Assembly: GCA_002315015.1 (NCBI GenBank)
Contig: DCEX01000012.1
Span: forward strand, 115,827-179,826
From: Faecalibacterium sp. UBA1819
GTDB lineage: Bacteria > Bacillota > Clostridia > Oscillospirales > Ruminococcaceae
Direction of reading: 5' to 3'
Length of the DNA: 64,000 nt
Of this stretch, positions 49,263 to 59,438 are shown piece after piece. The notes below the pieces were generated by a model. It ran no database searches, was not told the origin of the DNA, and saw only the letters and a list, made by a program, of their open reading frames with translations. The position numbers and the translations under genes were made by a program. Each line of letters starts with the position of its first letter. Positions within the stretch are counted from its first letter, which is position 1.

Positions 49263-49278
49263 AGGAAGGGAACCGACA

Positions 49279-50733
49279 ATGGAATTATATCGTAAAAGCG
49301 CATGTGAGCTGGCCTCCATGCTGCGTGCAAAAGAAGTATCCGCAAAGGAAATTACTCAGTCGGTGCTGGCGCGTATCGAGCAGACAGAGCCTTCGGTGGA
49401 AGCCTTTCTTTCGGTAAACACGGAAAAAGCATTGGAACAGGCGGAAAAGGTAGACGCAAAAATTGCCGCTGGGGAAGAGCTGGGAGCACTGGCGGGCATT
49501 CCTGTCGCGGTAAAAGACAATATCTGCACCAAGGGAACCGCAACCACTTGTGCATCGAAAATGCTGGAAAATTTTGTTCCGCCTTATGATGCGACCGTTG
49601 TAGAAAAGCTGGCAGCGGCCGACGCGGTCATTCCCGGTAAGGTCAACATGGACGAGTTTGCCATGGGAGGCTCTTGTGAAAACTCGGCCTTTAAAGCAAC
49701 GAAAAACCCGTGGGATTTAACCCGTGTGCCCGGCGGTTCGTCGGGCGGCAGTGCGGCTTGTGTGGCGGCTTGCGAAGTTCCTCTTTCGCTGGGGTCCGAC
49801 ACCGGCGGTTCTGTTCGCTGTCCTGCCGGCCTTTGCGGTATTGTTGGTTTGAAGCCCACCTATGGTGCGGTTTCGCGTTTTGGCTTGGTTGCTTTTGCTT
49901 CCTCGCTCGACCAAATCGGCCCGTTTGCGCGCACGGTAGACGATGCAGCCTTGCTGTTCAGCGTGATCAGCGGGCAGGATGCTGGACGCGATGCTACAAG
50001 TAAGCCGTATACTTTTGGCGGTGTTGAGCAAATGCCGAAGCTGGACGGCTTGCGCGTTGGTGTGCCGAAGGAATACTACGGCGAAGGTGTTTCCGCTGAG
50101 GTGAAAGAAGTGGTCTTGAAAGCAGTGGAACAGCTGCGCGGCTTAGGGGCGCAGGTGGTGGAGGTTTCCTTGCCCAGCACACCGTATGCTTTAAGCGCTT
50201 ATTATATTATTTCTTCTGCGGAGGCATCCTCCAACCTGTCTCGCTATGACGGCGTGAAATACGGCTACTCCGGCAAGCGTGACGGCAGCTTGAACGACCT
50301 TTACCTTTCTACCAGAACGGAAGGCTTTGGCATGGAAGTGAAGCGCCGTATTATGCTGGGTACTTATGTGTTGTCCAGCGGTTACTATGATGCATACTAC
50401 AAGCGCGCGAAAATGCTTCAGCGCTTGATTGGCGAAGAATTTGACAAAGCATTTACACAGTGTGATGTGCTGGTAACGCCTACCACACCGACGACGGCCT
50501 TCCGCTTGGGTGAAAAGACGAATGACCCCTTGGCAATGTATGCTTCTGACATTTGCACCACCACAGCCAATATTGCGGGTCTGCCGGGTGTAAGCGTGCC
50601 GTGCGGCTTTGACGCGCAAGGACTGCCGATTGGTATGCAGCTGCTTGGCCCGAAGTGGAGCGAGTCGAAGCTGCTGGGCGTTGCAAAATGCTATGAAACC
50701 GCTGTGGGCGGCTTTGCAGTAAAGGAGATGTAA
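49279..50733 (+). CDS. gatA: Aspartyl/glutamyl-tRNA amidotransferase subunit A
   Basis: 484 residues. It is an amidase-signature enzyme that releases ammonia from glutamine for GatB. The Ser-cisSer-Lys triad is visible: the Lys in AVKDNICTKG, the cis-Ser and nucleophile in GGSSGGSAACVAA and GSDTGGSVRCPAG. PTTPTTAFRLGEK and GLPGVSVPCGF belong to the conserved core. Spacing to gatC is 16 bases and to gatB is 4 bases. Confidence 0.98.
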   Translation: MELYRKSACELASMLRAKEVSAKEITQSVLARIEQTEPSVEAFLSVNTEKALEQAEKVDAKIAAGEELGALAGIPVAVKDNICTKGTATTCASKMLENFVPPYDATVVEKLAAADAVIPGKVNMDEFAMGGSCENSAFKATKNPWDLTRVPGGSSGGSAACVAACEVPLSLGSDTGGSVRCPAGLCGIVGLKPTYGAVSRFGLVAFASSLDQIGPFARTVDDAALLFSVISGQDAGRDATSKPYTFGGVEQMPKLDGLRVGVPKEYYGEGVSAEVKEVVLKAVEQLRGLGAQVVEVSLPSTPYALSAYYIISSAEASSNLSRYDGVKYGYSGKRDGSLNDLYLSTRTEGFGMEVKRRIMLGTYVLSSGYYDAYYKRAKMLQRLIGEEFDKAFTQCDVLVTPTTPTTAFRLGEKTNDPLAMYASDICTTTANIAGLPGVSVPCGFDAQGLPIGMQLLGPKWSESKLLGVAKCYETAVGGFAVKEM

Positions 50734-50737
50734 AGCA

Positions 50738-52189
50738 ATGAGTGCATTAAGTGAAAAATATGAAGTGATTGTCGGCTTGGAAATTCACGCCGAGCTGAGC
50801 ACCAAAACAAAAATCTTCTGCGGCTGCAAAAACGCCTTTGGCGCAGAGGTTAATACGTTGTGCTGCCCGGTTTGCATGGGTATGCCCGGTACACTGCCGG
50901 TCTTAAATCGCCAGGTGGTAGACTACGCGGTAACAATGGGACATGCTTTGGGCTGCTCGATCAATCGTGTGTCGAAAAACGACCGAAAAAACTACTACTA
51001 TCCAGACTTGCCTAAGGCTTATCAAATCAGCCAGTTTGATGTGCCGTTGTGTGAGAACGGTTCCCTTGATATTCTTGTGAACGGCGAAATAAAGGGCATT
51101 GGCATTACCCGCATTCATATTGAGGAAGACGCCGGTAAGCTGATTCACGATGATTCTTTTGCCGGTTCTTTGGTGGACTTTAACCGCTGTGGTGTGCCGC
51201 TGATTGAGATTGTTTCTGAGCCGGACATGCGCAGTGCCGAGGAAGCCAAGGCGTACATGGAAGCCATTACTAATATTTTGCTCTACCTTGGTATTTCTGA
51301 TGCGAAGATGCAGGAGGGCAGTGTGCGCGCTGACGTAAACGTATCGGTTCGCCCCAAAGGAAGCACTGAATTCGGCACCAGAACGGAAATGAAAAATGTC
51401 AACAGCTTTGGCGCTGTGTATCGTGCGATTCAATACGAAGCAAACCGTCAGATGGAAGAGCTGGAAAAAGGCGGTGTCATTGAGCAGGAAACACGCCGTT
51501 GGGATGACGCAAAAGGCGTTAACTTTGTGTTGCGTACCAAAGAGGATGCACAGGACTATCGCTACTTCCCTGAACCCGACCTTTTGACATTTGTACTTAG
51601 CGAGGAGCATGTACAAAAGCTGAAAGACAGTGTGCCGGAGCTTCCCGTGGCAAAAACGCTGCGTTATGTCAAGGAGTTCGGCTTAAATCAGGCGGATGCA
51701 GAGCTGCTCGCCTCCAGCAAACAAAGAAGCGCCTTTTTTGACGCTTGCGTGTCTTTGGGCCGCTGCGACAAGAAGGCACTCTCCAACTGGATGATTGGTG
51801 ATGTAGCGCGTATTTTGAATGAACGCCGCATTGAAATTGACGAAACGTTCTTGACGCCGGAAAAGCTGACGGCAATGGTGGAGCTGATTGAAAATAAAAC
51901 CATTTCCAACACAGCTGCAAAAACGGTTCTGGAAGAAATGTTTGCGCGTGACTGCCAGCCGGGCGATGTTGTAAAAGAAAAGGGCTTGGCACAGGTAAGC
52001 GATACCGCTGCATTGGGCGCTATTGTGAAAGAAGTGTTGGCAGCTCAGACAAAAGCGGTTGAAGATTACAAAAACGGCAAAACAAACGTGCTGGGCTTCT
52101 TGGTGGGTCAATGCATGAAAGCAAGCAAAGGCCAGGGAAACCCTGCTATTTTGCGCGAGATGATGGAGCAGGAAATTGCAAAGCTGTAA
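50738..52189 (+). CDS. gatB: Aspartyl/glutamyl-tRNA amidotransferase subunit B
   Basis: 483 residues. It binds the mischarged tRNA and performs the phosphorylation and amide transfer. Signature GLEIHAELSTKTKIFC, a zinc site with CGCKNAFG and CCPVCMG, DLPKAYQISQFD, and the cradle domain with RTEMKNVNSFGAV. The C-terminal YqeY-like helical domain (about 400-483) is present (GFLVGQCMKASKGQGNP). Last gene of the ligA-gatCAB cluster. Confidence 0.98.
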   Translation: MSALSEKYEVIVGLEIHAELSTKTKIFCGCKNAFGAEVNTLCCPVCMGMPGTLPVLNRQVVDYAVTMGHALGCSINRVSKNDRKNYYYPDLPKAYQISQFDVPLCENGSLDILVNGEIKGIGITRIHIEEDAGKLIHDDSFAGSLVDFNRCGVPLIEIVSEPDMRSAEEAKAYMEAITNILLYLGISDAKMQEGSVRADVNVSVRPKGSTEFGTRTEMKNVNSFGAVYRAIQYEANRQMEELEKGGVIEQETRRWDDAKGVNFVLRTKEDAQDYRYFPEPDLLTFVLSEEHVQKLKDSVPELPVAKTLRYVKEFGLNQADAELLASSKQRSAFFDACVSLGRCDKKALSNWMIGDVARILNERRIEIDETFLTPEKLTAMVELIENKTISNTAAKTVLEEMFARDCQPGDVVKEKGLAQVSDTAALGAIVKEVLAAQTKAVEDYKNGKTNVLGFLVGQCMKASKGQGNPAILREMMEQEIAKL

Positions 52190-52216
52190 CAAGAGTTTCA
52201 GCCGTAGCGTAATAGG

Positions 52217-52248
52217 CGCCGGTTCGGCTATGGGTCGAGCCGGCGTTT
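52217..52248 (+). terminator. Probable terminator after gatB
   Basis: CGCCGGTTCG (52217-52226) pairs with CGAGCCGGCG (52236-52245), one G-U pair, followed by only three T residues. Confidence 0.5.
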
Positions 52249-52336
52249 GCATATGTGTTGCCGGTGCTGCATATACTGGATTAAAACACATGGACAACCT
52301 TCAGTGTCTGCAAATAAAAACCAAAGGAGAATGCCT

Positions 52337-53401
52337 ATGAAAAAATTATTGGCCTGTGTGCTGTGTGTGCTGCTTGGGCTGACAGTATTATCCGGCTGTA
52401 AACCGAAAATGGCGGAAATTGCTTTGGTCACAAGCGGCGGAAGCGTTGATGACGGAACGGTAAACCAGGAAGCGTGGGCGGGAATCGTCAAATATTGCGA
52501 AGAAAAGGGTATTTCTTGCCAGTCTTTTCAAGCGGCAGAAAATACAAAAGAAGCCTGCCTGGAAGCCGTTCAGCTTGCGGTGAAACGCGGTGCGATGTTT
52601 GTTGTTTGTGCCGGGACGGCTTTTCAAGACTCACTCCCGGAAGCGGCAAAGCAAGCGCCGGAAGCTACCTTTTTAGGGTTGGACTGTACTCTTTCGGAAG
52701 GTGCACCCGCAAATGCTGTTGGAGTCACTTTTTCTGAGGTACAAGCCGGCTTTTTAGCAGGGTATGCAGCTGTGCAAAACGGCTGGACAAAGCTTGGTTT
52801 TTTCAGCGGTGCAAGTGATGAAAAAGCGGTTGCGTATGGATATGGATTTGTACAGGGTGCGCAGCAAGCGGCAAAAGAAAAGGAGATGCCGGCGCAAAGC
52901 ATCGAAATTCGCTATCAATATGCGGCTGATAAAAATAACAAGCCGGAAAATGAGGCTTTAGCCAAAGAGTGGTATCAAGCGGGTACAGAAGCTATTTTTG
53001 CAGTGGATGCCACGGTGACAAAGGCCGTGATTTCTGCGGCAGAGGAGTTTGGGAAATATGTGATTGGCTCTGACGTCGATTGGTCCGGCGTCTCTCAAAC
53101 GGTGGCAATCAGCGCAGTGAAAAATTACAGCCAAACCGTCCAAGAGTTTATTGATTTATCCTATAACGAAGAGCTGCAAGGCGGTGTAACAGTGCATTGT
53201 GATGCGTCCCGTGACGGCATTGCATTAACCATGGACGCTTCTAAATTAAAGCTGTTTACAAGAAAAACGTATGATAATTTATTGATTACCTTAGCGGATG
53301 ATTTGAACGGCATGGCAAGCGCTTTGATCAGCAAACCGGCTGAAGATAAGAGTGTTGCAGCTTCGGGAATTGTTTTGGAACAAGTAAAAGTAATCGAGTA
53401 A
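52337..53401 (+). CDS. BMP/PnrA-family substrate-binding lipoprotein
   Basis: 354 residues. Lipoprotein signal with lipobox LSGC (Cys21). The mature protein has the basic-membrane-protein fold of purine-nucleoside-binding ABC components: ALVTSGGSVDDGTVNQEAWAG matches the usual nucleobase-binding start, and IGSDVDWSG with LITLADDLNG follow. The normal ATPase and permease partners are not adjacent, so it either serves a distant transporter or acts as a sensor. The ATG at 52337 has AAAGGAG seven bases upstream. An ATG at 52331 is too close to that site. Confidence 0.9.
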   Translation: MKKLLACVLCVLLGLTVLSGCKPKMAEIALVTSGGSVDDGTVNQEAWAGIVKYCEEKGISCQSFQAAENTKEACLEAVQLAVKRGAMFVVCAGTAFQDSLPEAAKQAPEATFLGLDCTLSEGAPANAVGVTFSEVQAGFLAGYAAVQNGWTKLGFFSGASDEKAVAYGYGFVQGAQQAAKEKEMPAQSIEIRYQYAADKNNKPENEALAKEWYQAGTEAIFAVDATVTKAVISAAEEFGKYVIGSDVDWSGVSQTVAISAVKNYSQTVQEFIDLSYNEELQGGVTVHCDASRDGIALTMDASKLKLFTRKTYDNLLITLADDLNGMASALISKPAEDKSVAASGIVLEQVKVIE

Positions 53402-53414
53402 AAGTGATATCAAT

Positions 53415-53466
53415 AAAAAATGAACCGCTCTTTTGTTTTTCTAAAGCAAAAGAGCGGTTCATTTTT
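53415..53466. terminator. Bidirectional terminator between the BMP lipoprotein and rnpB
   Basis: A long stem, TGAACCGCTCTTTTG (53421-53435) against CAAAAGAGCGGTTCA (53447-53461), flanked by A-run and T-run. It also terminates rnpB, read from the other side. Confidence 0.92.
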
Positions 53467-53487
53467 ATGCTGCAACGCAGCGTCTGG

Positions 53488-53839
53488 CATCCAAAACGAC
53501 TAAACCGTAAGCCGGGTTCTGTATTAAACGACGATCTATCTAGACTGGGTGTTGCCACACAGCTCAAGCCGCCTCCGAAAACGCGCAGGGGACGCATAGT
53601 TTTCATATGGGCGTTGCTCCTGGTAGGGTTTACACAGCCGCACAAGTCTCCAAGTGCGCTGGTGCGCTCTTACCGCACCTTTCCACCGTTACCTGCATGA
53701 CGCAGGCAGTCTCATCTCTGTTGCACTTTCCCTAGGGTCACCCCCGGCTGCCGTTAGCAGTTACCATTCCCTTATGGAGCCCGGACTTTCCTCAAGACAA
53801 CATGTGCCTCGCCGCCGTATGTTTTACTCATTTTGGACG
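53488..53839 (-). ncRNA. rnpB: RNase P RNA, bacterial class A-like
   Basis: About 352 bases on the minus strand. Read 5' to 3' it contains AGGAAAGTCCGGGCTCC, the conserved 5' core, then GGTAACGGTGGAAAGGTGCG and, near the 3' end, CAGAACCCGGCTTACGG. The P1 helix can be drawn between the 5' bases CGTCCAAAATGAG and the 3' bases GTCGTTTTGGATG, which sets the ends. It is the catalytic RNA that matures tRNA 5' ends. The class (A or B) was not folded rigorously. Confidence 0.96.
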
Positions 53840-53843
53840 ATTT

Positions 53844-53873
53844 ATTATATCATGTTTTTCGTCATTTTTGCAA
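53844..53873 (-). promoter_or_regulatory. Promoter of rnpB
   Basis: Minus strand: TTGCAA (53873-53868), 18-base spacer, TATAAT (53849-53844), ending five bases before the proposed RNA 5' end. Confidence 0.8.
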
Positions 53874-53942
53874 GGTGGAATTTTTTGCAAAAACACCTTT
53901 TTGTGCCGAAAGTAAAAAAATTATTTTTATCGTGCTTAACAC

Positions 53943-55386
<1,444 letters not shown>

Positions 55387-55408
55387 AAAAGAATTTGATT
55401 GTTCTTTC

Positions 55409-55441
55409 AAAGCTCACTGGTTTTACCGGTGAGCTTTTTTG
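55409..55441 (+). terminator. Terminator of gdhA
   Basis: AAAGCTCACTGG (55409-55420) pairs with CCGGTGAGCTTT (55426-55437), then T residues. Confidence 0.92.
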
Positions 55442-55574
55442 TATGTCATCTATCAGAGCACTATTTTATAATTGGAGGAAGTGATATATTCATATAATCT
55501 TAGAAAGCTTGTTGTTTTTACAACGTATTTCTTGCCGAGAATGTCCTATAATAATATCAAAGCTTGTCGGTACT

Positions 55575-55593
55575 ACAAAGACATAACCTTTGT
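55575..55593. promoter_or_regulatory. Small inverted repeat upstream of the cupin-hcp genes
   Basis: ACAAAG (55575-55580) and CTTTGT (55588-55593) flank a seven-base spacer, 35 bases before the cupin start. The nearest -10-like TATAAT (about 55548) lacks a good -35, so activator-dependent transcription is possible. Confidence 0.35.
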
Positions 55594-55628
55594 GTGCTGA
55601 AATCAGGTGACAAACAGGAGGCCTTTTT

Positions 55629-55964
55629 ATGTATTTAAAAAATATTGAAGGGCAAACCGTTTTGGACTTAGCAAAGGAACTAACGGTACAGCAAGGACAA
55701 ATTGTCAGCAAGACATTGGTTCAAAATTCCTATGTTGGAATTACGCTGTTTGCTTTTTCAAAAAATGAAGAAATCAGCACGCACACTTCTACGGGAGATG
55801 CAATGGTACAGGTTTTAGAGGGAACAGGCTGCTTCACCGTTGGAGAGCAAGAATATGAAGTTTCGCAAGGGCAGTCGCTTGTAATGCCTGCCGAAATTCC
55901 ACATGCTGTGTACGCACAAACGGATTTTAAAATGCTTTTAACTGTCGTATTTCCCACAAAATAA
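55629..55964 (+). CDS. Single-domain cupin protein
   Basis: 111 residues, one beta-barrel cupin domain. Motif 1 is represented by [21 protein letters not shown] (written here as EEISTHTS then [12 protein letters not shown]) and motif 2 by [14 protein letters not shown], whose His and Glu would bind a metal. Small cupins of this kind often accompany hcp in clostridia. A metabolite- or metal-binding role in nitrosative stress is inference. It lies 13 bases before hcp and has a strong AGGAGG site. Confidence 0.88.
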   Translation: MYLKNIEGQTVLDLAKELTVQQGQIVSKTLVQNSYVGITLFAFSKNEEISTHTSTGDAMVQVLEGTGCFTVGEQEYEVSQGQSLVMPAEIPHAVYAQTDFKMLLTVVFPTK

Positions 55965-55977
55965 AGGAGCAAAGAGA

Positions 55978-57606
55978 ATGGAAACAATGTTTTGTTATCA
56001 ATGCCAAGAAACCGCACACTGCACAGGCTGTACCAAGGTAGGTGTTTGTGGAAAAACTGCTGATGTAGCCAATACACAAGATTTGCTTGTATATGTAACA
56101 AAAGGGCTATGCGCTATTACAACTGCCATTCGTAAGCAAGGCGGTACAATTTCTGCACAGGTGAATAACCTGATTGTTACGCAGCTGTTTTCGACTATTA
56201 CCAATGCGAACTTTGACAAGGACATGCTGGAAAATGGCATTCGTGAGGTATTGGCTGTTTCGAAGGAGCTGCGCACACAAGTAAAACACACCGAAACTTT
56301 GCCGCAGGCCGCTCTTTGGGATGGCAGCGGAAATTGGGAAGAAAAGGCGAGCAGTGTCGGTGTGCTTGCCACCGAAAATGAGGACATTCGTTCCCTGCGA
56401 GAGCTTTTAACGTATGGCTTAAAAGGCCTGTCTGCATACACAAAGCATGCCAATGCTTTGCTGCATACCGACGATGAATTGGATGCATTTTTACAAGAAG
56501 CTTTGGCGGCCACGCTGGATGACAGCCTTTCTGTGGATGATTTGGTTGCGCTCAACCTAAAGGCCGGTGAGTACGGTGTGAAGGGCATGGCGCTTTTGGA
56601 TCAAGCAAATACGGGCGCATACGGCAATCCGGAAATCACAAAAGTAAACTTGGGCGTGAGAAAAAATCCCGCTATTTTGGTGTCCGGTCATGATCTTCGT
56701 GATTTGGAAATGCTTTTGGAGCAAACACAGGGGACGGGCGTCGATGTTTACACGCATAGCGAGATGCTTCCGGCGCATTACTATCCTGCGTTCAAAAAAT
56801 ACAGCAATTTGGCAGGTAACTATGGAAACGCTTGGTGGAAGCAGCGCGAGGAGTTTGAAGCTTTTCACGGCCCGATTTTGATGACGACAAACTGTATTGT
56901 TCCGCCGAAAGACTCTTACCGTGATCGTCTTTATACCACTGGCGCCGCAGGCTATCCCGGGTGCCGTCATATTCCCGGCGGCGTAGGAGAAACAAAGGAC
57001 TTCTCTGAGCTGATTGAACATGCAAAGCGCTGTGCTGCACCCGAAGAATTGGAAACGGGCACCGTTACAGGTGGTTTTGCTCATGCCCAAGTGCTTGCAT
57101 TAGCCGATCAAATTGTAGAGGCAGTGAAAGGCGGGGCCATCAAAAAGTTTGTTGTGATGGCGGGTTGTGACGGACGAGCCAAAAGCCGCAGCTATTATAC
57201 TGATTTCGCCAAAGCACTGCCGAAAGATACGGTTATTTTAACGGCCGGCTGCGCGAAGTATAAGTACAACAAGCTGGATTTGGGCGATATTGGCGGCATT
57301 CCTCGAGTATTGGACGCAGGCCAGTGCAATGATTCATACTCTTTAGCCGTAATTGCACTTCGGTTAAAAGAAGTATTCGGTTTGGAAGATGTAAACGATT
57401 TGCCGATTGTGTATAACATTGCTTGGTATGAACAAAAGGCTGTGATTGTATTGTTGGCGCTGCTGTCTTTGGGGGTAAAAAACATTCATCTTGGCCCGAC
57501 GCTGCCGGCATTTTTAAGCCCCAATGTAGCAAAGGTGTTGGTAGAAGCCTTTGGAATTGCAGGAATCGGAACAGTAGAAGACGATATCAAACTGCTGATT
57601 GGATAA
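55978..57606 (+). CDS. hcp: Hybrid cluster protein (hydroxylamine reductase / NO reductase-like)
   Basis: 542 residues. The N-terminal cluster motif, starting [15 protein letters not shown], reads Cys-x2-Cys-x8-Cys-x5-Cys, which is the [4Fe-4S] arrangement of strict anaerobes. Hybrid-cluster ligands appear later: the His-Glu region [26 protein letters not shown] and [18 protein letters not shown] with GCAKYKYN. Hcp proteins reduce hydroxylamine in vitro and NO in vivo and can generate S-nitrosylation in some bacteria. No electron-donor gene (hcr) is adjacent, as in other anaerobes. Confidence 0.96.
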   Translation: METMFCYQCQETAHCTGCTKVGVCGKTADVANTQDLLVYVTKGLCAITTAIRKQGGTISAQVNNLIVTQLFSTITNANFDKDMLENGIREVLAVSKELRTQVKHTETLPQAALWDGSGNWEEKASSVGVLATENEDIRSLRELLTYGLKGLSAYTKHANALLHTDDELDAFLQEALAATLDDSLSVDDLVALNLKAGEYGVKGMALLDQANTGAYGNPEITKVNLGVRKNPAILVSGHDLRDLEMLLEQTQGTGVDVYTHSEMLPAHYYPAFKKYSNLAGNYGNAWWKQREEFEAFHGPILMTTNCIVPPKDSYRDRLYTTGAAGYPGCRHIPGGVGETKDFSELIEHAKRCAAPEELETGTVTGGFAHAQVLALADQIVEAVKGGAIKKFVVMAGCDGRAKSRSYYTDFAKALPKDTVILTAGCAKYKYNKLDLGDIGGIPRVLDAGQCNDSYSLAVIALRLKEVFGLEDVNDLPIVYNIAWYEQKAVIVLLALLSLGVKNIHLGPTLPAFLSPNVAKVLVEAFGIAGIGTVEDDIKLLIG

Positions 57607-57645
57607 AAGCTGTCACAGAAAAATTTTTTAGAAAATCAAATTTAT

Positions 57646-57696
57646 AAACAGGCACTGCCGCAGTATGGAATCAACTGCGGCGGTGCCTGTTTGTTT
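57646..57696. terminator. Bidirectional terminator after hcp
   Basis: A long stem beginning AACAGGCACTGCCGCAGT (from 57647) pairs with ACTGCGGCGGTGCCTGTT (57674-57691), one mismatch, flanked by A/T-rich runs. It separates convergent genes. Confidence 0.88.
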
Positions 57697-57723
57697 AAAC
57701 GTATGAGAACATAAAAGCGAAGT

Positions 57724-58470
57724 TTAAGCAAAACACCAAAAGTATAAAACAGCAAAAACTTCTCTTAAATAGGAGGGTAAAACGGAACGCGGCCCGATCG
57801 CAGCAGGAATGCAGCGCACATTTTCAAAGCCAGCACGTTTGGCATATCCTTCTGCGCGGTAACAATGAAACCGGTTTGTGACAAATACAATAGGGTCGGC
57901 AGACGCTACGCCGTTTTGAGACAAAAGCTCCTTGGAAAACAAAAAATTTTCTTGGGTAGATTGGCTTTTATCTTCTTTTAAAATGCGATGGGAAGGAATC
58001 CCTTTTTGGATGAGATATTCCGCCATAGCCTGTGCCTCCGGGATTGTTTCGTCTGCACCTTGCCCACCTGAAACAACAATCAAAGCCTTCGGGTTTTGTA
58101 TGGCGTAGTCATAAGCGGCGTCTAAACGATAGGCAAGTACAGGGCTGACCGCGTTGTTTTTTACCGATGCACCTAAGACAATGATAGCTTTTTCCGTGCC
58201 GTCGGGCGGCACCCGGCTTCCGCTCCAATGCAAGAAGGCCATCAGCGCCACAGTGATGCCTACCCCGATCCAAAATATGATCTTGAAAATGCGGCCCACG
58301 CCGCTGGAACACCATAAATCAATAGGCTTATGGAAAAATGTGTAAATCCAAAGTGCGGCGGTAATACAGTACATTAAAAAGGTGCCTAAATGAAATGCGC
58401 TTTGACGCCAACGCCAAATGCTGTCCAAGGAAGAAATAACAGCCAAAAGCAGAAAAAAAGCAGTTTTCAT
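57724..58470 (-). CDS. YdcF/SanA-family (DUF218) membrane protein
   Basis: 248 residues. Two or three N-terminal membrane helices (about 5-22, 28-46, 62-82), then a DUF218 domain: AIIVLGASVKNNAVSPVLAYRLD, IVVSGGQGADETIPEAQAMAEYL and IVFVTNRFHCYRAEGYAKRAG. Members act in cell envelope processes (ElyC, SanA) or are uncharacterised. The start has GAAAGG upstream. The charged and Ser/Asp residues of the Rossmann-like domain suggest an enzymatic role that is not defined. Confidence 0.9.
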   Translation of the reverse strand: MKTAFFLLLAVISSLDSIWRWRQSAFHLGTFLMYCITAALWIYTFFHKPIDLWCSSGVGRIFKIIFWIGVGITVALMAFLHWSGSRVPPDGTEKAIIVLGASVKNNAVSPVLAYRLDAAYDYAIQNPKALIVVSGGQGADETIPEAQAMAEYLIQKGIPSHRILKEDKSQSTQENFLFSKELLSQNGVASADPIVFVTNRFHCYRAEGYAKRAGFENVRCIPAAIGPRSVLPSYLREVFAVLYFWCFA

Positions 58471-58586
58471 AACAAATTCCTTTCATCGAGAGGTGCAAAA
58501 TGTGTAAAATAAGAAGCGTTTTGAAACGCTATTGGAATTTTTTTGAAATTCTTTTCATTATAATTGTAAAAATACTTTTGTGCAAC

Positions 58587-58616
58587 TTGTCAAAATATGG
58601 TGAAACGTGCTATACT
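58587..58616 (+). promoter_or_regulatory. Sigma-A promoter of the ABC transporter operon
   Basis: TTGTCA (58587-58592), 18-base spacer, TATACT (58611-58616). The start codon at 58651 lies 35 bases downstream of the -10. Confidence 0.75.
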
Positions 58617-58650
58617 ACGGAAGATAGCTGACGAAAGGAGGATGCGCCGC

Positions 58651-59433
58651 TTGAAACCGATTATTACGGTGGAGCACCTGAGAAAAGTATACCGCGTAGG
58701 AGAGGAAAAAGTCATTGCCTTAAATGATATCAATTTAGAAATAGGAAAAGGTGAGATGTGCTGTATTGTTGGTGCGTCGGGAAGCGGAAAGTCAACGCTT
58801 CTGAACCAGTTGGCCGGCTTGGAAAAGCCCACACGCGGAAAGGTGTTTATCGGCAAGCATGAAATCAGCGCCATGACAGAGGATGAACTGGCTGTCTTTC
58901 GTCAACAACATTTAGGCTTTATTTTTCAAAGCTATAATTTGCTGGGTTCATTAACTGCACTGGAAAATGTTGCACTGCCTCTGATGTTCAAAGGGGTACC
59001 GAAAGCACAGCGCGAGAAGCTTGCCCGAAAAGAACTGAAAAAAATGGGGCTGCTCTCGCGTGCAGGTCATAAACCGACGGAAATGTCGGGTGGTCAACAG
59101 CAGCGTGTCGGCATTGCGCGTGCGTTTGTCGCAAAGCCCGCGGTTATTTTTGCGGATGAGCCGACGGGTAACTTAGACTCTGTTACAACACAGCAGGTAT
59201 TGTATTCCATGCTGCAAATGGCAAAGGAGAGCCAAATTACTTTCGTAATGGTTACCCACGAAAATGAATTGGCCGACTGTGCCGACAGAATTATCACGAT
59301 CAAAGACGGCAAAGTGCTTTCCAACCAGCTTCTGACGGAAGAAGAAAAAGCGGTGAACAGGAAAAAACTGTTTGGAGAGCTTGCTGCGCAGGACGTAGCC
59401 GAGCCGCAAACTACGGTAAAAGAGGAGAAGTGA
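58651..59433 (+). CDS. ABC transporter ATP-binding protein (MacB/LolD-like)
   Basis: 260 residues from a TTG start with AAAGGAGG nine bases upstream. In-frame ATG codons at 58597 and 58642 lack usable spacing. Walker A GASGSGKST, Q-loop FIFQSYNLLGSLTALENV, signature EMSGGQQQRVGIARAF, Walker B VIFADEPTGNLDS and switch His in VMVTHENELADCADRI are all present. The C-terminal tail of about 30 residues is Glu/Lys-rich. It energises the permease encoded two genes downstream and overlaps or abuts the next gene. Confidence 0.97.
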   Translation: MKPIITVEHLRKVYRVGEEKVIALNDINLEIGKGEMCCIVGASGSGKSTLLNQLAGLEKPTRGKVFIGKHEISAMTEDELAVFRQQHLGFIFQSYNLLGSLTALENVALPLMFKGVPKAQREKLARKELKKMGLLSRAGHKPTEMSGGQQQRVGIARAFVAKPAVIFADEPTGNLDSVTTQQVLYSMLQMAKESQITFVMVTHENELADCADRIITIKDGKVLSNQLLTEEEKAVNRKKLFGELAAQDVAEPQTTVKEEK

Positions 59434-59438
59434 ACACA

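Noticed and set aside
55504..55567. Direct repeat AAAGCTTGT (55504-55512 and 55559-55567)
   Set aside because: Nine bases in AT-rich sequence with no regular spacing to promoter elements; probably chance.
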